This document shows positions 8,019-17,210 of a DNA stretch of 47,378 nt, one piece after another. Made by a program: the position numbers and the translations under genes. Where the stretch lies: the NCBI RefSeq assembly GCF_001715975.1, contig NZ_MARB01000031.1, positions 1 to 47,378 on the forward strand, given 5' to 3'. The notes under the pieces were generated by a model that made no database searches, was not told where the DNA came from, and was given only the letters and a program-made list of their open reading frames with translations. This stretch comes from Candidatus Thiodiazotropha endolucinida. GTDB lineage: Bacteria; Pseudomonadota; Gammaproteobacteria; Chromatiales; Chromatiaceae. The first letter of the stretch is position 1; every line of letters starts with the position of its first letter.

Positions 8019-9380
8019 TCAACCCGGCAGTGAGATGCCGGTTACCTTCTTATACAGCGAGACCGCATAGGAATCAGTCATTCCGGAGACAAAATCGGTC
8101 AAACGCAACAAACGCGTATAGTGATCCTTGGCCGGCTGACCATGGGGCCCGATGAACTGTTCCGGAATCAGTCGAATCATCATCTGGCTGCGCGGGCTGG
8201 CGCGCTCACCTTGGGCCGCCACATCATCAATGATAGGGATAAAACGCTCCAGCAGTTCACTGATTACCTGAAAGCCTGCAGTCTCTATCTCGATCACCTC
8301 CGGGGCGATATAGATCTTTTCATGCGCGACCTCTATCAGACGGTCCATCTCGGCACGGTGAGGAATCTGGCTCATTAACGGCTGATCGATCTGGCCCGCA
8401 AGAATCGCCTCTTCATGATCGAGAAAACAGTGCAGTATCTCACTGATCGCCTGGCTGATCACCTTGGCCCGTAAAAACTCGATCTTCTCTTTATCCCCCG
8501 TTATGCGGTTCAGGCGTTTGTGTCGTGAGGACGAATCAGGCAATACAGCACTGAACAACTCCATCGCCTCGTGATAACTGAGATGCCCCAGGCGATAGCC
8601 ATCTTCGATATCGATGACCCGATAACAGATATCGTCGGCCGCCTCCACCAGAAACGCCAGCGGATGTCGATGCCAGATAGCCAACACCGGATCCCGGCGT
8701 AACAACCCCACTGTCTCGGAGACCTCGCTGAAGAGGTCCTGGTCCTCCGCTGTGAAACCCGGTTTTTTCGCACTGACCCCCTGGAAACGCCCGTTTCCGA
8801 TACATGATTCGCGGGGATACTTGGTAAATGCCGCAAGCGTGGCGCAAGTCAGTTGCAGTCCACCGGGATTATCCCTGTTCTGCAGCCGGGTCAAGACACG
8901 AAAGCCTTGCGAGTTACCTTCAAAATTGAGGAAGTCCTCGCGCTGGCTGCCCTGTAATACGGCAACACGCTGTTTACCGTATTCACCATTCTCCGCCCAG
9001 TGCCGGATTGCATCTTCACCGGAATGGCCGAACGGAGGATTACCGATATCATGAGCCAGACATGCAGCTGCACAGATATCACCAAAATCCGAGGCCTCAT
9101 TCTCTTTGAGCTTGTGGCGGGCGATGATCTGTTCCCCGACCAGGGTACCCAGGGACCGGCCAACACTGGAAGACTCAAGACTGTGGGTCAAACGGGTACG
9201 GACATAGTCGACTTTCGAGAGGGGAAAGATCTGCGTCTTATCCTGCATCCGCCTGAATGCCGAGGAAAAGACGATCCTGTCCAGATCACGCTGAAAATCA
9301 GTGCGCGTGGAGCTGGCAGTCGAGTGATCGCTCGAACCCAGGCGTTTGTGAGAAAGTAATTGAGTCCAGTTCATCGACAT
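8019..9380 (-). CDS. dgt: dGTP triphosphohydrolase-like HD protein
   Basis: A 453-residue HD-superfamily protein. Metal ligands are visible as H66 (RLTHSLESS), H110-D111 (LAHDIGNPPFGHSGEDAI) and the later aspartate in the EAADDICYRVIDIEDG helix. The N-terminal RTDFQRDLDRIVFSSAFRRMQDKTQ segment is the family signature. Dgt-type enzymes cleave dGTP or other dNTPs to the nucleoside plus tripolyphosphate and so tune dNTP pools and phage resistance. Length matches the dGTPase-like family (around 440-500). Start is ATG at 9380; a second ATG two codons later is equally plausible. It is convergent with cpxA. Confidence 0.9.
   Translation of the reverse strand: MSMNWTQLLSHKRLGSSDHSTASSTRTDFQRDLDRIVFSSAFRRMQDKTQIFPLSKVDYVRTRLTHSLESSSVGRSLGTLVGEQIIARHKLKENEASDFGDICAAACLAHDIGNPPFGHSGEDAIRHWAENGEYGKQRVAVLQGSQREDFLNFEGNSQGFRVLTRLQNRDNPGGLQLTCATLAAFTKYPRESCIGNGRFQGVSAKKPGFTAEDQDLFSEVSETVGLLRRDPVLAIWHRHPLAFLVEAADDICYRVIDIEDGYRLGHLSYHEAMELFSAVLPDSSSRHKRLNRITGDKEKIEFLRAKVISQAISEILHCFLDHEEAILAGQIDQPLMSQIPHRAEMDRLIEVAHEKIYIAPEVIEIETAGFQVISELLERFIPIIDDVAAQGERASPRSQMMIRLIPEQFIGPHGQPAKDHYTRLLRLTDFVSGMTDSYAVSLYKKVTGISLPG
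8022..8043. terminator. Hairpin at the cpxA/dgt convergent junction
   Basis: CCGGCA (8024-8029) pairs with TGCCGG (8036-8041) around a 6-base loop, with AA/TT extension beyond one bulge. It overlaps the last codons of dgt. On the plus strand it is followed by pyrimidine-rich sequence (TTACCTTCTT), so it could end cpxA transcription. Confidence 0.35.
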
Positions 9381-9430
9381 GCGGCCATTCTAACCCAGTG
9401 TCCGTTGGGATACAGCCTTAAAGCAGCAAG

Positions 9431-9586
9431 CCGCGAATGAACGCCAATCACCGCACAATTTGCGCGAAATAGTATGAGTGATTGAGTGGTAATCGTATGT
9501 CTTCCCACACAGTAATGAGACATTTATGACTCAACCGGAATGATATCCATTTGCGTTTGTTTGCGGTGATTGGCGTTCATTCGCGG
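9431..9586. repeat. Interspersed inverted-repeat element
   Basis: A perfect 25-base inverted repeat: arm 9431-9455 begins CCGCGAATGAACGCC and arm 9562-9586 is its exact reverse complement, ending GTTCATTCGCGG. The arms enclose 106 bases with no gene. The GAATGAACGC/GCGTTCATTC core is a wording I associate with dispersed repeats in proteobacteria. It sits between the divergent starts/ends of dgt and the EamA gene; no transposase is present. Confidence 0.7.
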
Positions 9587-9625
9587 TTAACTCATAACAA
9601 ATGCCCGGAATGCTAGAGCAGTGTT

Positions 9626-10513
9626 CTAGGGCCGGGTCGGGTCACTGACCAGGGTGTCATCGATACGCTCACGAAAACCTATTGCCAGGAGGCCTGCCAC
9701 GGCAATCAGCAACGCCCCTGCAATGAACTGCCCGGTCAAAGTCTCCTGCCAGAAGAGATACCCATATCCGGCACCGAATAATACGGAGGTGTAGGTCATG
9801 GGACTTACCGTGGCCGCGGATGCGATGGCATAGCCACGAGTCAGCATCAACTGCCCCAGGGTGCCCAGTAGACCGATCAATGCCAACCAGCCCCATTCAG
9901 CCGCAGTCGGCTGCCGCCACCCCCAGAACATGGGGATCGATGAAATCAGGCTGCTTAGCAGCGCAAAATAGAATACCACTCGTACTGAGGGTTCACTGCG
10001 TCCAAGACGCCTGAGCGTCACTTTGGCCAGGGATGCAAAACCGCCTCCCAGCAAACCGATCAGCGCTATATGGTTGAACTCCCCTTCCGGATTAAGCACC
10101 AGAATCACGCCGATAAAACCGATGCCGATGGCCAGCAGTATCCTTTGACGCAGAGGTTCGCTGAGCCAGAACCAGGCGATAAGCGGCATAAAGAGCGGCG
10201 ATGTCATCTTCAATAACATACCATCCGCCAGCGGCAGGTTGGCCAAGGCATAGAAAAAACAGTACATCGCTGAAACACCAGCGACCGATCGCAACAGATG
10301 CAGGTGGATGATCTCGGTACGTAAACTGACCCAGCCGTTACTCCAGACCAATGGCATCAACAAGGCCAGTCCGAACAGATTGCGCATAAAGACTGCCATG
10401 TCACTGGGCAATGTTTGCGTCACATATTTTACAGACGCCCCCATCGAGGCGAACATTAACTCAGACAACAGTATGAACAGTGCCCCCAACAGGAGATTTT
10501 GCCTATACAGCAC
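9626..10513 (-). CDS. EamA/DMT-superfamily permease
   Basis: A 295-residue protein with about ten hydrophobic helices arranged as two EamA repeats (roughly residues 10-140 and 150-285). It opens with LLLGALFILLSELMFASMGASVKYV, the usual first helix with a lipid-facing Gly/Ala pattern, and the second repeat contains GLLGTLGQLMLTRGYAIASAATVSPMTYTSVLF, a hallmark of the family. EamA permeases export amino acids, nucleosides or other metabolites; the substrate cannot be read here. The closest named group is the RhtA/RarD-like drug/metabolite carriers. It stands alone on its strand. Confidence 0.85.
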   Translation of the reverse strand: MLYRQNLLLGALFILLSELMFASMGASVKYVTQTLPSDMAVFMRNLFGLALLMPLVWSNGWVSLRTEIIHLHLLRSVAGVSAMYCFFYALANLPLADGMLLKMTSPLFMPLIAWFWLSEPLRQRILLAIGIGFIGVILVLNPEGEFNHIALIGLLGGGFASLAKVTLRRLGRSEPSVRVVFYFALLSSLISSIPMFWGWRQPTAAEWGWLALIGLLGTLGQLMLTRGYAIASAATVSPMTYTSVLFGAGYGYLFWQETLTGQFIAGALLIAVAGLLAIGFRERIDDTLVSDPTRP

Positions 10514-10760
10514 TGCCTTGACCCCCGCTGTTAACGACTCTGCTCTGCATGCAGGCCAATCCAGCCCATATCAACCATTGAGACACCATAATCTTCGTAT
10601 TGCCGATGCATCCCCCTATTGTTATCTGCCCGGGATTCAGTAGTACGGGAGGACCTTGCCGATTACCGGCAATAAATTTTGACATATCCAAATATCGCAA
10701 TCGCCGATCACTCTATGGCAGAATTGAACAATCTAACAGATTATGCGGGGAATTGTTCAC

Positions 10761-11408
10761 ATGCTCTCAATACGCCTTTACACTTTATTAGGCCTGGCAA
10801 TGCTCATTTCCGGTTGCTCGAGCGTCTACTACGACACCATGGAAAAGGTCGGCATTCACAAGCGAGATATCATGGTCGACCGGGTGGAATCCGCACGTGA
10901 CGCCCAGGCTGAGGCACAGGAGCAGTTTCAATCGGCACTGGATCAATTCGCTTCTGTCATCAATCTTGAGGAGAGTGATCTGAAGCGTGCCTACGACAGC
11001 CTCAATCATGAATTTGAAGCCAGTGAAGCGGCGGCGGCAGAGGTTACGGAACGCATCAGCAAGGTGGAATCGGTGGCCGAGGACCTGTTTGAAGAGTGGC
11101 AGGAAGAGTTGGACCTGTATGAGAACAAGAGCCTGAAAGCCACCAGCGCCAGGAAACTCAAACAGACCAAACAGCGCTATCAGACCATGCTCAGCTCAAT
11201 GAAGAAGGCAGAACGCAGTATGCAGCCCGTCATCAATACTTTCCGTGATAATGTGCTGTTTCTGAAGCATAACCTGAATGCCCAGGCAATCGGATCCCTG
11301 CGCGGTGAATTCGGCAATCTCAAGGCCGATATCAATAACCTGATCAACCGTATGAACCAGTCGATCAAACAATCAGATGAATTTATTCGTGGTATGCAGA
11401 GCTCCTAG
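10761..11408 (+). CDS. DUF2959-family lipoprotein
   Basis: A 215-residue protein with a lipoprotein signal: hydrophobic YTLLGLAMLI followed by the lipobox LISGC, so the mature N-terminus is a lipidated cysteine. The rest is strongly charged and helical with coiled-coil character (AQAEAQEQFQSALDQF, then repeated K/E heptads). I recognise the family as DUF2959, of unknown function, common in marine gammaproteobacteria. The ATG at 10761 is preferred because GGGGAA lies at a proper distance; an ATG at 10743 in frame lacks a ribosome site. The PiT transporter starts 38 bases downstream on the same strand, so they may be co-transcribed. Confidence 0.8.
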   Translation: MLSIRLYTLLGLAMLISGCSSVYYDTMEKVGIHKRDIMVDRVESARDAQAEAQEQFQSALDQFASVINLEESDLKRAYDSLNHEFEASEAAAAEVTERISKVESVAEDLFEEWQEELDLYENKSLKATSARKLKQTKQRYQTMLSSMKKAERSMQPVINTFRDNVLFLKHNLNAQAIGSLRGEFGNLKADINNLINRMNQSIKQSDEFIRGMQSS

Positions 11409-11446
11409 CGTTTGGAGAAGCGCATAGACTTCAGACAAACCAACGC

Positions 11447-12970
11447 ATGTCATCAAAGGTACACAACGCTGCTGTCCACAGAGCGAATCACGCGCTCGCA
11501 CTACTCTTTCTGATCGCCATCGGCGTCAGTTATCATTTCATCTACAGCACCATCGACAACAGTTTGATAATGATACTTGCCGCCATTCTCGGCGGTTATC
11601 TGGCCCTGAATATCGGCGCCAACGATGCCGGCAACAATATCGGGCCCCTGGTGGGTTCCGCAGTCATCGGTATGACCGGAGCGATGTTGTTCGCCGCACT
11701 GTTTGAAGCTGCCGGCGCATTTCTTTCAGGCGACGAGGTGATCAGCACCATAAAGCAAGGCATAATAGATCCCGATCAACTGAGTGATGCGGAAACGGTA
11801 ACGCGTGTTATGTTTTCCGCCATGATAGCCACAATCGTTTGGCTTAATTTAGCCACATTCACAGGCACGCCTGTCTCCACAACACATACCATCGTGGGCG
11901 GTGTCCTGGGAGCGGGTATAACCGTCGGCGGGGTTGCTGCCGTCAATTGGCACACCTTGGCCTCTATTACCGTCAGCTGGTTTTTATCACCGATACTGGG
12001 TGGAATCATCGCCGCACTCCTGCTGTACCTGATCAAGCGTACGATCACCTATCAGGACAAGATGTCGCGTGCCGCCGGAAAGGTGTTGCCGCTGCTGGTC
12101 GGTTTCATGGCCTGGAGTTTCACCACTTACCTGATGGTCAAAGGCGTCAAAGCGAGTTGGCGGGTCGATTTTTTTACAGCGCTGATATGTGGTTTTGCCA
12201 TAGGCCTGGGTGTCTACATGGTGATAAAACCCAATATCGTGCAGCGTACCGACATACTTCCCAATACCAAATCTGCCGTCAACCGACTGTTCAATATCCC
12301 GCTCTTATTCGGTGCCGGTCTTTTGAGTTTCGCCCACGGTTCAAATGATGTTGCAAACGCCATTGGTCCCGTTATTGCAATCAAAGAGGCGCTGATAGAC
12401 AGCCAGACCGCACTCCCTGACTCCTCACTGTGGGGTTTGTCGATCGGGGCGGTTGGCATACCCCTGGGATTGATTTTGTATGGAAAGCGCCTTATCAAGA
12501 CGATTGGCAGCGAAATTACTGAACTCGATCAAGTGAGGGCGTTCTGCATTGTCACTTCCGTCACTATTACAGTGTTGTTTGCAAGCCAGTTCGGCCTTCC
12601 CGTGAGCAGTACACATACCGCTGTCGGTGCGGTCTTCGGTATCGGCTTTTTACGCGAAATATTAAAGACAAATTATGCTATTCTCCTGGAAACCCTCAGG
12701 CACCAGCACCGAAGCCGGGATAAAGCTCAGATTGAGGCCTTTATACAACGATTTGATCGGGCGAGTTTCAGTGAAAAAGGTCGTCTTTTGGCGGAATTGG
12801 ATTCAGATAACCAGTTAAAACTCAGTAAAAAGAAACGCACCTCACTACAAAACCTCTACCGGTATGAAATCGTCAAACGCTCCACCTTCATACGCATTAT
12901 TTTGGCGTGGATTATTACCCTCCCGATAGCTGCCCTCTTCGCCTCTTTGATCTATTTGCTGATCGATTGA
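11447..12970 (+). CDS. PiT-family inorganic phosphate transporter
   Basis: A 507-residue membrane protein with about 10-12 helices and the two duplicated PiT signatures: GANDAGNNIGPLVGSAV near residue 57 and HGSNDVANAIGPVIAIKE near residue 299. Each is followed further on by a conserved ...VSTTHT / VSSTHT...VGxVxG segment (about 143 and 386). PiT carriers import phosphate (or metal phosphate) with Na+ or H+. A cytoplasmic insert after about residue 400 (RHQHRSRDKAQIEAFIQRFDR) is hydrophilic and helical. The usual partner, a PhoU-like DUF47 protein, is not adjacent; the upstream gene is instead a DUF2959 lipoprotein. Confidence 0.9.
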   Translation: MSSKVHNAAVHRANHALALLFLIAIGVSYHFIYSTIDNSLIMILAAILGGYLALNIGANDAGNNIGPLVGSAVIGMTGAMLFAALFEAAGAFLSGDEVISTIKQGIIDPDQLSDAETVTRVMFSAMIATIVWLNLATFTGTPVSTTHTIVGGVLGAGITVGGVAAVNWHTLASITVSWFLSPILGGIIAALLLYLIKRTITYQDKMSRAAGKVLPLLVGFMAWSFTTYLMVKGVKASWRVDFFTALICGFAIGLGVYMVIKPNIVQRTDILPNTKSAVNRLFNIPLLFGAGLLSFAHGSNDVANAIGPVIAIKEALIDSQTALPDSSLWGLSIGAVGIPLGLILYGKRLIKTIGSEITELDQVRAFCIVTSVTITVLFASQFGLPVSSTHTAVGAVFGIGFLREILKTNYAILLETLRHQHRSRDKAQIEAFIQRFDRASFSEKGRLLAELDSDNQLKLSKKKRTSLQNLYRYEIVKRSTFIRIILAWIITLPIAALFASLIYLLID

Positions 12971-13428
12971 ACAGTCATCGCCACTAAACTCCCTATTTAT
13001 CTCCAGTAATTTACTTGGTTATTATCGGGCAACTACAGTTCCGTTTCGATAGAATGATGTGATCAAAAATCCCATAAAATTCATTGATTTGTAAAAAAGC
13101 GGCAGGCATAGTAAAAAGCGCGATATCCAGGTGGAACCAACCAAAGCCAAAAGGAATTATGTCTCCAACCAGCCGTTATTGCGCAAATTCAGTTTTATTG
13201 CGATCATGGCGCTATGGTGGGCAAAGCAATACACGCACTGCCTATCCTCAGAATCCGATAATCAAGGCTTGGCTCGCAGGAAACTCATTCAGAGTCGCTC
13301 CGCAACTCTTCCATTTGGAACAGGGCAAAACTCATGTTTTGCAGGATGCAGTAAAACGTGAACTACGTCACATTCCCCTTCCCCACCTCATGGATGGATA
13401 AGTTGTATCAGCCTGGTTGTTTTCTAAT
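12971..13428 (+). other. Intergenic, no supported gene
   Basis: About 458 bases. Short frames are present (for example 13131-13361), but they lack a ribosome site, have unusual composition and resemble nothing I know. The region probably holds the leader and promoter of the following GGDEF-EAL gene. Confidence 0.4.
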
Positions 13429-15669
13429 ATGAACAGAAGTCAGCGCCTGAGGGTTCATCTTGATATGCTGGCCCGCAGCCACCTGCTTGCAGTCATATTC
13501 ATAACCTTGGCAATCCTCTTAAACCTGTTGATCACAGCCTATTGGCAATTCAGTCTCGAGCCCAGATTGACTGCACAAACCAATACACTTGCGCAAGCCC
13601 AGGCCGGAATCCTGGCTAGACTATTAAGCAACAACACCCCATCCGACTCGCAGGAATTGGAGCAGGCAATGGATACAATACTCCAACTGCAAGACCCTGC
13701 AACGCAAAAACCAATAGTGCAACGCATAGAGGTCAGCATCAGACTTGTAACTGCCGCCAAGGAATTCGATACGCTGGAACTGGCTCGAGGTTTGTCGAAC
13801 TGCGAGAACTGTCTTGTTTCAGAAGTCGCACTGTCGAATGAACAGACAGGTAAACCGGTCGGTAGCGCACGAATCCATGTCAATCGGAACTTTCTTACCG
13901 CATTGAAAGATGATTTCCGGGAAAAGCTCTGGTGGTCCGGTGTTATTGTAACTTTGATTGTGCTATCTGCCTGGTTATTGATCGAAAATTTCCTGCGAAA
14001 ATTACGTAAGAATGAGTCAAATCTGCAATCAATCATCGATGGTGTCGCAGACCCCCTGTATGTCTATACCACAGACAGAAAAATGGTTTTACACAATCAG
14101 GCTGCATATAAACTTGCTTTATCCAATCATGGCATGGAGGAGGCGGAGTTTCAGAAATATATTCTTCCACCGAAATCATTGATACGTGATGTGATTACCA
14201 ACAACAGACCGGTAAAAAGCATCCACAAAATACCTCAGGGTAGAAATAAACTGTTGCGCATGGAACTTCAGGCAAGCCCGTTATCAGATGGCAGCAATAA
14301 CAACACGGGGATTATCATCACCTACAGAGACCTCACTGAACATCTGGTGTTGTTGGATGAATTGCAGAGTAATAAACATCAACTGCAACAACTTGCCGAA
14401 AAGGACACACTGACACAATTACCCAACAGGTTCATGTTCAATCGGCTGTTGGATCAGGCGGTCTCCCGAGCCGCCAGAACCCACTCCATGCTCGCCCTGC
14501 TGTTTCTTGACTTGGATCGTTTTAAGGAAGTGAATGACAGTCTGGGTCATGATGCAGGCGATACACTCCTCGAGGTCGTTGCACAACGTTTGCTGAGGGC
14601 CGTACGCAAGGGGGATGTGGTCTCTCGCATCAGTGGAGACGAGTTTGTGATCCTGCTGGCGGATATCAAGCGCCCGGACGATGCCACGTTAGTGGCTGAT
14701 CATATCGTTGAATCCGTACGTCAGATGGTAATCATTCAGGGTAAGCGCCTCCACCCTTCCGTCAGCATCGGTATCAGCCTTTTTCCCAATGATGGCCGGA
14801 CCGGCAAACTCCTGTTGCAGAGCGCCGATACTGCCATGTACCGTGCGAAGCGGGAATCCCAGAACAGTTATCAACTATACGATCCCAGCATGACACTGAT
14901 GATACAAGAACGGTTGAGTACGATTACAGCATTACAAAGCGCGGTCAGTGATGATGATTTCGTCTTGCTGTATCAACCGCAGTATGAGCTGCACACAAAA
15001 AAACTGGTCGGCGTGGAAGCCTTGCTACGCTGGAATAAAGAGGGCCGGGAACTGGTATCGCCCACCCATTTTTTGGGTTTGGCTGAGGATGTGGGGCTGG
15101 TATTTCCAATCGGACAGTGGGTATTGCGGAATGTCTGCAGACAAATACAGTCCTGGCGCAGCATGGATCTGATCCCGCCGCCGATGGCGGTAAACATTTC
15201 CGCCAGTGAATTACTGCACAAGGATTTCGTCGACTCGATTCAGAGGATGCTCAATGAGACAAATTGCAAGGGAGAGTGGTTGACAATCGAAATTACAGAA
15301 AGCTCCTACTCCGGCCAAATCGAACTTGCCGCAGAAATCCTGCAACAACTGAAGGGACTTGGAATTGCCATCGCGATCGATGATTTCGGTATTGAACACT
15401 CTTCCCTGGCACGTTTAAAGCAGTTGCCGATAGACAGATTGAAGTTGGACAAGATTTTTTTGCAGAACCTTACCACTGACTCGGCAAATCAGGCGATCAT
15501 TCAAACCGTCCAGGATCTCGGGCATCGCTTGGGAATCGAAGTGCTTGCGGAAGGTGTTGAAACTCCCGAACAGGAAACCTATTTGATTCTATCTGATTAT
15601 CGTATGGCTCAGGGTTATCGCTATGGAAGACCGATGTCTGCGGATAACTGCGCAAAGCGGTTTCACTGA
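13429..15669 (+). CDS. Membrane PAS-GGDEF-EAL protein with periplasmic CxxC
   Basis: A 746-residue c-di-GMP enzyme. Membrane helix at about 18-37, periplasmic domain about 38-167 holding a CENC pair (C125, C128), second helix about 168-186, PAS about 197-305, GGDEF 320-485, EAL 490-740. The cyclase motif is SGDEF (402-406), an accepted variant, with RKGD as the inhibitory site. In the EAL domain E530-A-L, NISASEL, EITES and the catalytic pair D651-D652 remain, but the loop 6 consensus DFGTGYSS reads DFGIEHSS. That loop is known to matter for phosphodiesterase activity and dimerisation, so the EAL may be weak. The ATG at 13429 is chosen over the in-frame TTG at 13417. It is a single gene, not in an operon. 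Confidence 0.88.
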   Translation: MNRSQRLRVHLDMLARSHLLAVIFITLAILLNLLITAYWQFSLEPRLTAQTNTLAQAQAGILARLLSNNTPSDSQELEQAMDTILQLQDPATQKPIVQRIEVSIRLVTAAKEFDTLELARGLSNCENCLVSEVALSNEQTGKPVGSARIHVNRNFLTALKDDFREKLWWSGVIVTLIVLSAWLLIENFLRKLRKNESNLQSIIDGVADPLYVYTTDRKMVLHNQAAYKLALSNHGMEEAEFQKYILPPKSLIRDVITNNRPVKSIHKIPQGRNKLLRMELQASPLSDGSNNNTGIIITYRDLTEHLVLLDELQSNKHQLQQLAEKDTLTQLPNRFMFNRLLDQAVSRAARTHSMLALLFLDLDRFKEVNDSLGHDAGDTLLEVVAQRLLRAVRKGDVVSRISGDEFVILLADIKRPDDATLVADHIVESVRQMVIIQGKRLHPSVSIGISLFPNDGRTGKLLLQSADTAMYRAKRESQNSYQLYDPSMTLMIQERLSTITALQSAVSDDDFVLLYQPQYELHTKKLVGVEALLRWNKEGRELVSPTHFLGLAEDVGLVFPIGQWVLRNVCRQIQSWRSMDLIPPPMAVNISASELLHKDFVDSIQRMLNETNCKGEWLTIEITESSYSGQIELAAEILQQLKGLGIAIAIDDFGIEHSSLARLKQLPIDRLKLDKIFLQNLTTDSANQAIIQTVQDLGHRLGIEVLAEGVETPEQETYLILSDYRMAQGYRYGRPMSADNCAKRFH

Positions 15670-15729
15670 GAGAGAATCGATATCGGATAATTCATATGGC
15701 GCAATGGTTGTAGCCGTTTTTCAACCGCT

Positions 15730-16254
15730 TTAACTCTGACCCACGGCACGCTCCGATACGGGAAGTGTATCGGGCGGTGGCATGCGCTTGACGATGCCGT
15801 CAGGCACCTCTCCTCTCCCAGCCTGATAGATGGAGCCCGACTCCAGCACAAAGCAGATCATGACTGTGATCAGCGTCGGCACAACGGCGACACGCGTAAT
15901 GGCGACCATCATGATATCGCCTTTGGAACTGCCGCTGGTGGCAAGCATTGCCATTCCTAGTATGACGGCGCTGATGGTATATCCGATTATCAGGATACGG
16001 GTACGATTGGCGGAGAGACGCCAATGGGCGGCGACAAACCAGTCTCCAGGTGCGGTTTCTATGCTTGCACGATACCAGATAAAGCCGATGACGGAGAATG
16101 AAAGCAGCAACGGAATCAGAAATCCCAAGAAACCGATATCGAGCACGATTGCCGCGGGTGCCGCAATCAGATGACAACCCACCAGGTTCACCATGGACAG
16201 CTCATGAGGTGTCTTGGCCCGTTTGCGAACCGTCTCTTCGATATCGAAAATCAT
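15730..16254 (-). CDS. Hypothetical four-helix membrane protein
   Basis: A 174-residue protein that I do not recognise. About four hydrophobic helices are visible (around residues 20-41, 43-62, 88-107 and 117-138), with a short hydrophilic C-terminus rich in proline (MPPPDTLPVSE). The start is the ATG at 16254, with GGGAGAGGG just upstream; an in-frame ATG seven codons earlier has no such site. Glycine and small residues in the helices suggest tight packing, but there is no charged transport motif. It is convergent with the GGDEF-EAL gene (60 bases) and divergent from the inositol-monophosphatase gene (about 108 bases). Confidence 0.7.
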   Translation of the reverse strand: MIFDIEETVRKRAKTPHELSMVNLVGCHLIAAPAAIVLDIGFLGFLIPLLLSFSVIGFIWYRASIETAPGDWFVAAHWRLSANRTRILIIGYTISAVILGMAMLATSGSSKGDIMMVAITRVAVVPTLITVMICFVLESGSIYQAGRGEVPDGIVKRMPPPDTLPVSERAVGQS

Positions 16255-16362
16255 TGTATGCCCTCTCCCGCACATCCGATCATCTTGTGATTGACTATGA
16301 CACGATTAACCAACCTTGGCGTTGATATTACGCAAACCGGACATTGAAGGTAAACTAAAGCC

Positions 16363-17169
16363 ATGACCATTGATATCGAGATATTAGGTGAATTGCTTGT
16401 TGAAAGCGCTCAATCGGAACTGATACCTCGATTCAACCGCTGCGAAGGCCGGATCAAGAGAGACGGGAGCCTTGTAACCCAGGCGGATCTGGCGATGCAG
16501 CAGCGTATCATGACCCAGTTGAAACATCTCTACCCTGATATTCCGCTGTTGGGCGAAGAGATGCCGGCTGACCTGCAGGCAGCCGTATTAAGTAACGAAA
16601 ACAGGGGTTTTTGGTGTCTTGACCCACTGGATGGCACTGCAAATTATCTAGCCGGTATGCCCTGCTTTGCCGTATCTCTGGCCTATCTGGTCAATGGAGA
16701 GGTACAAATCGGGATCATCTACGACCCGCTGAGGGATGAGCTTTTTCATGCCGTAAAGGGTTCTGGAGCCTGGTTGAATCAGGACAGGCTGACAATCAAC
16801 TGTACGCTGGATCAATTGCACGAGTGTGTGGCAATGGTCGATTTCAAACGACTCGGGCCTGCGCTTGCCAGTCAATTGGCAACCGCTCCTCCCTACCGCT
16901 CCCAACGCAGTATAGGCAGTGTGGCACTCGACTGGTGCTGGCTGGCGGCGGGACGAGTGCAACTCTATCTGCATGGCGGCGCCAGAATTTGGGACTATGC
17001 TGCAGGCACGCTTATCTTTCGCGAAGCCGGCGGGTACTTCTGGCTGGGTGAAACAACAGCCATGGCGCAGAGTCAGGCAAACCCCGAACTACGGCAGCAG
17101 ATGGCGGTTGGCGCGGCCAACCAACAACTGTTTGAAGCCTGGCGCGCCTGGTTGCAAGGTTTTAGTTGA
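16363..17169 (+). CDS. Inositol-monophosphatase-family phosphatase
   Basis: A 268-residue Mg2+-dependent phosphatase of the IMPase/FIG superfamily. Metal-binding residues are visible: G64-E65-E66 after SLVTQADLAMQ, the D87-P-L-D90-G-T motif, and the late WDYAAG motif that supplies the last aspartate. The likely reaction is hydrolysis of a sugar or inositol phosphate; SuhB, CysQ and HisN belong to the same superfamily, and the sequence does not choose between them. AAGG lies ahead of the ATG. The stop codon overlaps the -35 box of the following tRNA promoter, so the two units are packed tightly. Confidence 0.85.
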   Translation: MTIDIEILGELLVESAQSELIPRFNRCEGRIKRDGSLVTQADLAMQQRIMTQLKHLYPDIPLLGEEMPADLQAAVLSNENRGFWCLDPLDGTANYLAGMPCFAVSLAYLVNGEVQIGIIYDPLRDELFHAVKGSGAWLNQDRLTINCTLDQLHECVAMVDFKRLGPALASQLATAPPYRSQRSIGSVALDWCWLAAGRVQLYLHGGARIWDYAAGTLIFREAGGYFWLGETTAMAQSQANPELRQQMAVGAANQQLFEAWRAWLQGFS

Positions 17170-17193
17170 CCTGAGCACGAAATACCTTAAACT
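17166..17193 (+). promoter_or_regulatory. Promoter of tRNA-Asp
   Basis: TTGACC (17166-17171) and TAAACT (17188-17193) are separated by 16 bases. A GC-rich stretch (CGCGC) follows the -10, as in stringently controlled stable-RNA promoters. Transcription would begin near 17200, about ten bases before the tRNA. The -35 overlaps the upstream gene's stop codon. Confidence 0.6.
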
Positions 17194-17210
17194 ATCGCGC
17201 TCTCGACTCT

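Noticed and set aside
9624-9640. CTAGGGCC near the EamA stop as a further MITE end
   Set aside because: Similarity stops after eight bases (CTAGGGCCGGG), shorter than the other relics, so it is best treated as chance.
13084-13401. Overlapping short plus-strand frames before the second GGDEF-EAL gene
   Set aside because: No ribosome site, no recognisable motif, and two competing frames of similar length; they look like chance openings in intergenic DNA.
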